Origin: Trichodelitschia bisporula
Taxonomy: Eukaryota > Ascomycota > Dothideomycetes > Phaeotrichales > Phaeotrichaceae
Reading direction: 5' to 3'
NCBI GenBank assembly: GCA_010356995.1
Contig: ML996690.1
Span: forward strand, 809,420-873,419
DNA: 64,000 bases
Shown: positions 32,896 through 42,210 of the stretch, piece after piece
Position numbering within the stretch: the first letter of the stretch is position 1
Layout of the letters: each line of letters starts with the position of its first letter
Notes under the pieces: model-generated
The model's input: only the letters and a program-made list of their open reading frames with translations
The model's database searches: none
What the model was told of the DNA's origin: nothing
Position numbers and translations under genes: made by a program

Positions 32896-35800
32896 CCTAC
32901 AGGCAACTGAGAAGAATCGAGCGGACTGAAATGGGAGTGTACGGCGTGAGCAGAGCCAAGCAAACATTTTTGCGTTGCGCTGGGATTCTCCCGAGGGGAG
33001 CTCTGGTTTCGCGTTGGTGAAGCCGATGCCGGGAGAAGTGATATGCGGAGGTTATCGATAAAGCCGGCTCGGAACGCGTCTAGAATATCATGTGATCTTT
33101 AGCTAGCTGCACGACGGGTAGCTCCTCCCGCTGCACTTCTTCTTCTACGGTAGAGTTGTGCCAACTTCCGCTTACAAGATATGCCACAAAGATGGATGGG
33201 AGTGAGGAGATGACATTGCTAACAAGTTCAGGAGCCGTCGCTGTACAGAGGTAGTGTGCACCTTTTGTCTCGGCCCTTGAGCGCACCGGTGCTGGGAGAC
33301 TGAGGAGCTGTATCGCAAAAGGTAAATCGCAAGTGTAACTCGCCCAGACTTGCATCTTGGCGCCAAGGATGTAGTGATTTCCTGGTTACAGGTTACAATT
33401 CGATGAGCTGTTTATGTTTCCTGGAACGAAATTTGCCAAGACTTGTAGCTTGGCACCATCTCCCCTGCCACAATCGCAGCCCCCCTATAACCACCCCTGC
33501 GCCCCCGGTCATTTCGCCCAAAGCAGTAATGATCTGCAGTTACTGACCTGTAACCTGCGTCGGTGTCCCCCCCCCCACCAACGAGGTTCAAAATCTGTAA
33601 CGATCGTATAGTAGCTCTTACTCTGCTCTTACTCTGAACAGCGTCTCGTAGGTACATCCGGTCAAACAAAGGGTCAAAAGATTTGCCTCGACGAGACAAA
33701 TCCAACGAGCTATATGCTAGCTTTATTTATTCACTCTTCATGAGTGCATCGCCCATTGAAGTTTTGGTGATGAAATTTTTGATGGGGTGACCGGGGCCCC
33801 AGCAATTGTTCTTTTCGCGCAGGGAATATTTCGCGCTAGACATGGCCTCAATTTCTGAATTGCACTTGCGATTTACTTCTGCGATAAAGCTCCTGACTCC
33901 GAGCAGAAAGCTCCTCTAGGTGTGAATCAACTAGCGGGTAGAGTACATCCGTATTTGATGCTTGCAGCTTGTGGTCGTGACAGGCTGAGATTCCAAAGCT
34001 TTACGCCACAATGATGAGATGAAACGAATTCGGAGCTTGCCTCCGGAGCCACTGGCCTGTGCTTTGTGGTCCACTGACGCGGTAATGTTTCCGCGAGTCA
34101 GCCTATCGGCGAGGAGACGCACATTTAATGCATTCAAAGGTACTTATCTCCGTTCGAGCGCGCTACTCGTGGGCCACCTTCGTGCTCTCCGCAAGCCATG
34201 GGGACTGCCATCTCGACATTCGGTTTAAAGAGCCCCGATATGTTCGCATCGTTCTCGGAACTGCGCATGGACTTTATCTGGCCTGCATATGTCAAGGTTG
34301 GGAGAAGGATTCGAACCCATGTCAACAACCACTGTGGGGAAGCTGGATCGTTCCAGCAGTGATCAACGGTGCCTTGTGCGACGTAGTTCTTTCTCCCCTG
34401 GGACTCAACTCCGTTACCCACAACGCCACCGAGGAGGGCACGGTGAATAATGGCGATCTTTCAGCTTAAGTACCGGTATGCGTATACGGTAGTCATGCTC
34501 GTGACGGTTCCTCTTCAGGCACGGATGCGGGGCTCCCGCCTGCATGGCTTTGCGGATCATGGAAGCAAATAATGCTACCCGTAAAAGTTGAAAGGGCTTG
34601 AACTCCTAAATTTCTAGACTGGAATAATGTCGCTGAGCTAAGCTCCACCACGTTGCCCATTGTGGTAAGGATGGTAATGCTGCAGATCATGCATATTCGT
34701 CTGCGTGCATCGTTCATTGGCATTTGGCTCGGCAAGGAAAGTTTAAAATGTGCAGAGAGAGTCATGGGCAAAGTGATAACAATCGAGTCGGCAGGGCCAG
34801 GCTCTTCAAACGTCTCAATCTCACTCCGTTATAGCGTCGCTGGTTCAACCACTCACTGGATGGCGATGGCCATTATTACACGCGGGGAACTCAACTTTAT
34901 GCAGTCTTAGCACGTTCTGGCGCCGTTGTACTGTACGGGGCGATACCGCAGATGATGTCGGTCTGTGAAGCGGCAGGAACCGTAAATTCGACCAATCCCT
35001 GTTCGAGTTCCTGAAGCCGACCAACCCCTTGCGGGCTGAGAAGGACTGATGATCCACTTATCGTGTTCAGCAGGCTTTGGGAAGGGAACGGCACGATCTA
35101 ACCCTAAACTCACCTCTTCCAGGCCTTTTCTAGTAGGATGGAGGCTCATTTGGCTTTGGAAGACGAGCATGATTGGCTCAAGGAACAAGATGTGTGGTTG
35201 GAAACCTTCTTCCAGCCACATGGCTTCGTGCATCGGTAGTGTGGCCCCGAATCAAGCGCCCCACGGCGTTTCCCGTGGGCATTCGAGGTAGCTGCGAAAA
35301 ATGAAATCCTTTGCGAAGCGACAGTTACAATCGCGAACTTAATGGTAGTCGGCACATGCGAAGAAGGCGACCGCTATTCCCGGGTCTGTACAACATCTCT
35401 GAGCGAGCTCAAGATCTTTACAGGTAGAGAAAAACATGGAGAAGGCCTGCAAGGAGGCGAACCGGATCCGAGCTACTGCAACCAAGTCTTCTGTGGCGTT
35501 GCGCGTGCGCAAACGTTTGACAGCCTCCTAAGTCTTTCGGCTGATCCAGCATCGCGCAGAAGGGCCGAAGGCTTGGAAATTCTCATGCTCCTGCAGGCCG
35601 CGGGGCTGGTGTGAGCTTGTGAGTGGCTAGCCAGGAAACTTCGATGCGCGCGAAGCGCACCTCATCGACGGCCGCTGTGGAGTAGTTCGACGCGGCAGGC
35701 CCCCCGCGAGTCAGAAATCAGGATGTGCACCCGTCAGAACATCGCAAGGTCGGGCCCGGCCCTGGGGAGAGGAGGCGGATATGGACCATTCCCCGCCGCC

Positions 35801-35983
35801 TTCTATGCGCACATATAGTCCCTGGTCCCCTCTTCTCCAGATCATCCCCGGATTTTGGCTTCGTTTCTTCGGAATCGGTCCTAACCATACATACGGATTT
35901 TCCTCCTGCGCGACTTCGTCGACGGTTACTGCGTGATCGATCCAAACTCTCCTTCGCCATGAAGTTATAGGAAAACGGTCGTG
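32896..35983. other. 3.1-kb spacer, no convincing gene
   Basis: Divergent region between the binding-protein gene and the SAT4 receptor. No frame longer than about 115 codons and none recognisable. It contains a 10-C run (33567-33576), the motif GTACATCCGTAT (33943-33954) with a near-copy GGTACATCCGGT at about 33651, and a tRNA-like sequence with a good B box near 34.31 kb that does not fold as a whole tRNA. Confidence 0.5.
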
Positions 35984-37746
35984 ATGCACATAAACTTAGA
36001 GATCGCTTCGAAGTGGCCAGTCCCGAACTATGTCGACCCGGTGAGAAGGGGCCCGGAACTATGGATCGTCAGTATCATCATGTTGGTGCTGTGTACAATC
36101 GCAGTTGGCACGCGATTGTATAGCAGGATATTTATTCGCCACTGGATTGGGGCCGACGATGCCCTTGTGATCGCAGCCTATGTATGTTCTCCCAAAGTCT
36201 CTGAAGCTTTTGTTAACTTGCCATAGATTTCCACTGTCGCAGTTTCTGCAGTTGTTTTCTATGGCAATGCAAGGTTGCAATGGGATCGCCATGCTTACGA
36301 CATGCGTCTTGACGATGTTGTCCGTGAGTTTATCATTCAGTACCAGGGTGTCGCTGACTTGTCTAGCTGCACTCAAAGCGCTATACGCCTCCAAGATGCT
36401 CTGGGCCGCGTCGTCTTCGTTCACTCGGCTGTCGCTTCTTTGCCTCTTTTACAGACTCCTGGACCATTGTCAGCTTCGGCAATATCGCTGGATCTTGCAT
36501 TCCATAACCAGTTTCGTCATTGGCTTGTTTATTCTGCAGCTGGCCTTGTGCACTCTGCAGTGTAGACCAGTTAGCGCAATCTGGAGCTTTCCGGAAAGGC
36601 CTGGAGAAGTTTGCCTCGATCAACTCCCACTTCAGATGTCAACGGCAGTGTTGAACACCTTCGGAGAACTGGTTGTTGCCGTACTCCCTTTTTTCGTCGT
36701 CTCTAGGCTCCGAATGGACAACAAGCAAAAATGGAACGTCATCAGCTTACTGTCGCTGGGGATCTTTGTGACCATGATTGGCTGCGTCCGCTGCTACTTC
36801 CTCTTTATGACCATCTGGACAGCAGACCCGAATTGGTGGAGCACTCCGCATTGGATTTGTTCCGAGCTCGAGATCGACTCTGCCTTGGTACGTATTCTGA
36901 TAGTCAAGGGAAACTCCGTGCTCACTCGTCCAGATTTGTGCATGCGCCCCGGCCTTGCGCCCACGTATTGTAAGCCTTTGGCGGAGATACAAAAAGAGTC
37001 AGAACAACGCGCCGAAGCCGACGAAGCGAATCACCAGCGACACTGGTGATACGAAACTGACATCCGCTAAAGACCCGGAGGACATGCCGACATGGGGGAC
37101 TACGGTGTTCAGGACCATTGATCTGGAGGGAATCGCCATTGATGGCCTAGGATACACCGTTCGGATATCCGGTCCCTTCTGCAAGAAGAAGAAGAAGAGC
37201 GCAAGGAAGGAGGAGTGGATGGCCAGTATGACTCGTAAGGGTTCGTCGGCGGAGAACCTGGGGATATCTTCCCAGGCTTCCCAGAAGCAGCCTGTCGAAA
37301 TTGTGACAGAAAAGAGTTTTGAGGTGCGGGAGAGCTTCCATGAAAACATACTGGACGAAAACAGCTGGCGGTTTTGGGCTATGTCGCAGCAACGCTCTAA
37401 TGAGGAGGATATGGATATCGAGATTGAGCGCGCTGGTGCGGGGTTGAACGACTGGTCTTTGTTGGACAACCTTCCGACTCCTCAATCACCAGCATCACCA
37501 CCGGACGAGAGGCGAGACGGATCTCTTGAAGGACCACCTAGAATCAGCATCACACATCAGTATTCACCACCCCGTAATGTCGAATCACGGCCACAAGGTG
37601 CCACAACACACCCACCAACACCAGAGATACCCCGCCCGCCACCATTGGCTACAAGTCCGCCGAGATCACCGCGTCGGACTTCTTCTATTACACGACCGCT
37701 GAATTCGTGTCGATTGCTTGATACCAACCACGGGCGAGCGCCGTAG
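35984..37746 (+). CDS. SAT4-type rhodopsin-like integral membrane protein
   Basis: Seven-helix protein of the fungal rhodopsin-domain (SAT4) family, part of the expanded receptor-like set of Pezizomycotina. Exons 35984-36181, 36227-36323, 36367-36887 and 36934-37746; introns 45, 43 and 46 nt; 542 residues. Helix 1 is IVSIIMLVLCTIAVGTRLYS, followed by the family signature IGADDALVIAAY across intron 1. Intron 2 restores LKALYASKMLWAASSSFTRL and SLLCLFYRLL. Then come LQCRPVSAIWSF, the Cys-containing loop before PLQMSTAVLNTFGELVVAVLP and the final GCVRCYF/WICSELEIDSALICACAPALRP segment joined over intron 3. The C-terminal 220 residues are a long hydrophilic, Pro/Ser-rich cytosolic tail. No CFEM domain precedes helix 1. 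Ligand unknown. Confidence 0.85.
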
Positions 37747-38982
37747 CCATATGTATGTTTAATGAAAGTCTTGAAGGTAACTTTGCCTGTGCTTCTGAAG
37801 CCGAGTGTATGATGACAGGCGTCGTTTCGCTTGGCATGAAGGCCCGGGACGTCGGACAGAAGAGCCAACGGTATCCAGGTTATCTTACGACAGGGTCCCC
37901 ATTAGCCCTACTACTCAGAAGATACAAAGCCCCTGTCGAGATCGCGGTCGGCATTTTGCAGAGAACCAAGGTGAATGGAAATCGGTTCATTAAGATATTT
38001 CCCACGAGGTAAGCCTTGTCCAGGTTTCAAGGTTGACACCCCTCGTATGTAGGTCGAATTTGTTCCTCAATACTTCTTTGCACGGGCAATATGCGGAAGA
38101 AGATGGTGAATTTGATACTTCACGGGGGTAACGTCCAGTTGCCAGCCCTGCTGCCCAAAACGGGTGCAGCAGTCGCCCACAGCATCGGCCCTACCCGCAT
38201 CTTTCCGCGTTTGATGCAAGCAGATACGATATCGGAAAGGACTTTGGTGTATGCAGCACTGCAGCTCCGCTCAAACAAGCAGGTATCTGGCAGAGAAGCA
38301 ACAGATCTCGATCCCTGTGGGAAATAGCCGGGATTAGGCTGAAATACATGAATGGAGTAAGAAACTGCCTCTTGCCGTGGGCGGATGTGGAAACGGAGAG
38401 GAGACTCCAAATCAAATTACGATAAAGCTGTTGGCTGACGGCAAAGGCCCTCCTGCACGTAAAGTCCTTATTCATGAAGTTGGACCTTGTGAGCAGGCTG
38501 AAAGCGAGAGTGGGATGGGGATGGAGGAGGAGCGAGCATTACGTAGTGTCGCTCGCAAACCTTTGGCGAGGAAATTCGCGCACCAAAGACGCTTGGCGGC
38601 GAAGGAGAGGCGCGACGCAGCAAGCAAGCCCTGGACCGGCAAACCCCGTGCTTGCATCAAAAAGGCGACGACTTTCTTGCTCTGTCTCCGAACACCTTTT
38701 GCTCCGTCAAATCCTCTCCTCACTGCGCTCTCGTCCTGCATTGCCTTCTGCCGTTGCTCTCTTATTGATAGTCTCTTCCCTAGCTCTCTTCCAAAAATTG
38801 TGTAAATCTCCGCCTGATCGTCGATCTCCCGGAGCGCGCCTTTGCCCCGACGTCAAAAGGATCCACTTTTCCACCAAAAAATTATTCTCTTGATATTGGC
38901 CACGCGACCGCGAAAGCTTCATCGAATGTACAAACGTGCCTTACTCTGATCACCACTTCACCTAGCCACTCAGCCTTCTTCC

Positions 38983-39106
38983 ATGCGACGCGAGGATCTG
39001 GTTCGCTTTCTGTCTAAGCCCGCGAAGTGAGTGGCGTTACTGCTTCATTCTCCCACACGAACCGCAAATTCTGACCCCCCCCCCCCCCCCCCCCAGGCCC
39101 AGATAA
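38983..39106 (+). promoter_or_regulatory. Candidate spliced upstream ORF in the SPE2 leader
   Basis: An ATG at 38983 opens a frame reading MRREDLVRFLSKPAK that stops at 39028-39030 in unspliced RNA. The stop overlaps a consensus 5' splice site GTGAGT at 39027. A branch-like TTCTGAC, the 20-C tract and CAG ending at 39096 complete a plausible 70-nt leader intron; after splicing the frame would end KPAKPR (17 residues, stop at 39104-39106). AdoMet decarboxylase mRNAs of animals and plants are controlled by polyamine-sensing upstream frames, so this is a sensible candidate, but conservation of this peptide has not been checked. Confidence 0.4.
39075..39094 (+). repeat. Homopolymer of 20 C
   Basis: Uninterrupted C run followed by AG, about 320 bp before the SPE2 start codon. 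It could act as the polypyrimidine tract of a leader intron. Its exact length is prone to sequencing error and to length variation between isolates. Confidence 0.8.
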
Positions 39107-39411
39107 CACCAGCTACTTGCGCCCCAAGCCACCAATCTACACACGCATAGCAGATATCCTCGTCTGCTAGACCCGATACTTGTACGGGTATCGGACTCTA
39201 CGGTCGAGGCCCTAGAATAGCCACAATTTCTCCGCACAAGTCCTCTTTCGTCCCGCTTTCGGCCCGCCCGCCCTAGCACCCCTCCGGGAGACTCTTGATA
39301 CTCCGGTCTGCTGCTGGCAAAAGCCAGCCTCCTCTTTAGCCCCACAGTTCGTGGGCCATTCGGGTGGTCGAGCTTCGTACACTAGCCAGCCTCATCAACA
39401 AACAGCTGGAG

Positions 39412-40929
39412 ATGGTCACCATTGATATCCCCAAGAACTACACAGCCTCGCCGTCGTCCTTTGTAGGGACGCCACATCTCACTATCAATCGCGACGCGAC
39501 TATCGATCTCGACTCTACCAATGCATTCGAGGGCCCTGAGAAACTGCTAGAGGTATGGTTCAGCCCGTCCGCAGCTGCCCTGCCGGCCTCATGCTCGCCG
39601 CTGGGCTTGAAGGTGGTCTCGCAGGATACCTGGAAGGGGATGCTTGATCTCGTCAATTGCCAAGTGCTGTCCGTCATCGAGTCGGAGCATGTTGACGCCT
39701 ACCTCCTGTCCGAATCAAGTATGTTCGTATTCTCGCACAAGCTTGTGCTTAAGACCTGCGGGACGACCACTCTCCTCCTTGGCCTCCCACGCATTCTCGA
39801 GATTGCTGCTCTAGATGCCGGTTTTCCGCATGTTGGCGCCAACCTCATGGCGTGCAATCCCGCTGCCGCTACTCCATACCGTGTCTTCTACAGTCGCAAG
39901 AACTTTCTCTTCCCGAACAAGCAACGCGGTCCGCACCGCAGCTGGCGCGATGAGGTGCGTTTCATGGACCGTCTCTTCTTGAGCGGCAGTGCGTATATGA
40001 TCGGTAAGATGAACGGGGAGCACTGGTATCTGTACATCACCGGGCCGGACACGCGCCTCACCCCTCCTGCGACCCCTGATCACGACATGTCGCCAACGGA
40101 AACGAAGTTCATGTCGCTGCCGGAGCGCCAGCGCGTCGTCGGCTTTTCAGACGCGGCTGAAGATGACGAAACGCTTGAGGTGCTTATGACGGATCTTGAC
40201 GAGCAGAATGCTCGCCAGTTCTACCTGGAGGACGCCAGCGCCGTTGCTGAAGGCCGCTTCTTCCAGAGGGCGCGCGATGCTCGCCACAAGAAGGCCGCGC
40301 TTGCGACCATTGGCGAGGAGAAAGCTACCAGCGATGGCACATTCGACGTTTTCGTACAGACGTCGTCTGACCATGAGGAGTTTTCATCGGAAGATGACAG
40401 CGAAAGTTTCCCGGAGATTACCGAAGGCCACGCTCTTGGCACCGTCGTTTCCGATTCTTGCGGCTTGTCCGACGTCTATCCTGTGTCCAAGTATCCCGAT
40501 GCTCGCATCGACTCGTACCTCTTTTCACCCTGCGGCTTCTCCGCCAACGGCGTCATCCCCGCCCCCGCGGGCACGAAGGCCACACACTACTTCACGGTTC
40601 ACGTGACGCCGGAGCCGCACTGCTCGTACGCGTCCTTCGAGACTAACGTTCCGTCGCGCCAGAGCGGCCGCGAGACGGCAGACCTCGTGGAGCAGGTGGT
40701 ACGCATCTTTAAGCCGGGCCGGTTCACGGTGACGCTGTTTGAGGCGCAGCCAGGCGAGCGGGACGGGCTCGCCGCGGCGAAGCGCTCGGGACGCATGGAT
40801 TCCATCGAGGGCTACAAGCGCATTGACCGCATTGTCCACGACCTCGACGGGTACGATCTCGTGTTCCGGTACTACGAGCGGCTGGACTGGAAGGGCGGGG
40901 CGCCGAGGCTCGGCGAGGTGGAACATTGA
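39412..40929 (+). CDS. SPE2: S-adenosylmethionine decarboxylase proenzyme
   Basis: Makes decarboxylated AdoMet, the aminopropyl donor for spermidine and spermine. Single exon, 505 residues. The self-processing site is LLSESSMFVF: cleavage before Ser102 (after Glu101) generates the pyruvoyl group. Other marks: LDSTNAFEGPEKLLEVWF near the N-terminus, LKTCGTTTLLLGLPRILEIA with the catalytic Cys, YSRKNFLFPNKQRGPHRSW, and in the C-terminal part FSPCGFSANGV and HYFTVHVTPEPHCSYASFET. As in other Pezizomycotina a long hydrophilic insertion (about residues 220-360) separates the two conserved halves. The start is the ATG giving MVTIDIPKNY; the frame is open upstream to non-ATG codons only. Probably subject to upstream-ORF control (see 38983). 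Confidence 0.97.
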   Translation: MVTIDIPKNYTASPSSFVGTPHLTINRDATIDLDSTNAFEGPEKLLEVWFSPSAAALPASCSPLGLKVVSQDTWKGMLDLVNCQVLSVIESEHVDAYLLSESSMFVFSHKLVLKTCGTTTLLLGLPRILEIAALDAGFPHVGANLMACNPAAATPYRVFYSRKNFLFPNKQRGPHRSWRDEVRFMDRLFLSGSAYMIGKMNGEHWYLYITGPDTRLTPPATPDHDMSPTETKFMSLPERQRVVGFSDAAEDDETLEVLMTDLDEQNARQFYLEDASAVAEGRFFQRARDARHKKAALATIGEEKATSDGTFDVFVQTSSDHEEFSSEDDSESFPEITEGHALGTVVSDSCGLSDVYPVSKYPDARIDSYLFSPCGFSANGVIPAPAGTKATHYFTVHVTPEPHCSYASFETNVPSRQSGRETADLVEQVVRIFKPGRFTVTLFEAQPGERDGLAAAKRSGRMDSIEGYKRIDRIVHDLDGYDLVFRYYERLDWKGGAPRLGEVEH

Positions 40930-42210
40930 GGTGGATGGGTTGAATTTGGCACCAAATTGTGATGGAGGGATTGGTGGAGCGATGACTGATGATTGTGATC
41001 ATGCTTGCTGCGTTCGCGTTGAGTGTTTTGCGCTCGTTCCGTGGCCTTTGCGCTTGTTCTGATGATCTGCGTACTCACGATGAATTTGATCCCTATGCCT
41101 GCTTTCGATCGGCCGGATTTCGTGAGTTGCATATCTACTCGCGACCGCGACGTGCGTTAACGACAGTCCGAATCAAGCTGACCGCTGACCTCACGAACAG
41201 CTTCGGACCTTTCCGGACCTCACAGTGTGTACCTATCCTTCCAAGACACTTTTTGGTCCAAAGAAGTGACTGTGAATGGGATTTCTGCCCCCAACCTCTT
41301 GCTGACACGTCAAGATCGGCATAATGCGGGGAAAAATTCCACTCGAGGTCCCAAGAAGATTGGAACTACGAGGTTGAGTCCGGAGAAGCAGCTCCGCAGC
41401 CCCTCACCTTCACAATGAGAACGTTTGCCAGACTTCCTGCGGTCAAGGAGGTTGTTACCAATCTGTTTCTCCAAGCATTTTACGGATCCCTCTCCGCTCC
41501 CTCCCAGGACTTGAGATTGGTCCATTGTGCCGATCGTAATATATGGATTGGACCGCAAGGTCCTGTACGATGCCCTGAGCCGGCCCCACGGGCACCGTCT
41601 GGCTCCTTTCCAAGCTGTCGGCTTCGTCGATGGACCCTGAGCTCTTCTCAACTTTGACATCGAACGCTAATATCTCACGCTAGGCATCCTGACCTCAGTT
41701 TGACATACGTCCTCACCTCCACGGGTTATTTCCCAGATGCGCCAACAAAATGAAACTATCCGCTACCGATCTCAACAACATGGCCCAACCACTTGGGCCT
41801 CCCTTGCACACCTTGCTACTTCACAGCAACACAAGTGGCATGACAGTGTTCATGCAATTCTCGGTTCATTGGCTGTATAAACTGAATCGGAATGTCAAAG
41901 TCCCAAGTCAAGTATGGCTACATGCCGATCAGACCTCCCTAAGCCCGGGTGGTGCCCTCGGACGTGCCTCCGCTGGAGTCCTCACCGTTATGCTTGACAC
42001 CAATGGGGAACTGGACTACTGGAATCTGCGCTTGCTTGTTGATGAGACGAATACGAACAGCATTCTTTAGAATGAACAACCCTTGGATGCTCTCAGCTTG
42101 AATAGACAATCCAGAGTCGTCTATCTCGATGCGGCATACTTTGGCTTCCCCAAGGCATCATTTCCAGTCGTTACCATAAACATAATTTTCCGATTTTACA
42201 TCTTGCCATG
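40930..42210. other. Spacer, no convincing gene
   Basis: About 1.3 kb between SPE2 and the Ser/Thr-rich gene. A 106-codon frame at 41750-42070 has no recognisable family and no supporting context. The last few hundred bases should hold the promoter of the Ser/Thr-rich gene. Confidence 0.5.

Larger units (their letters stand above)
37747..39411. other. Spacer and long 5' leader of SPE2
   Basis: About 1.7 kb without a recognised protein gene. The right-hand part (from about 38.9 kb) appears to be the transcribed leader of the AdoMet decarboxylase gene, with a short upstream frame, a candidate intron and a 20-C tract, listed separately. Confidence 0.5.
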
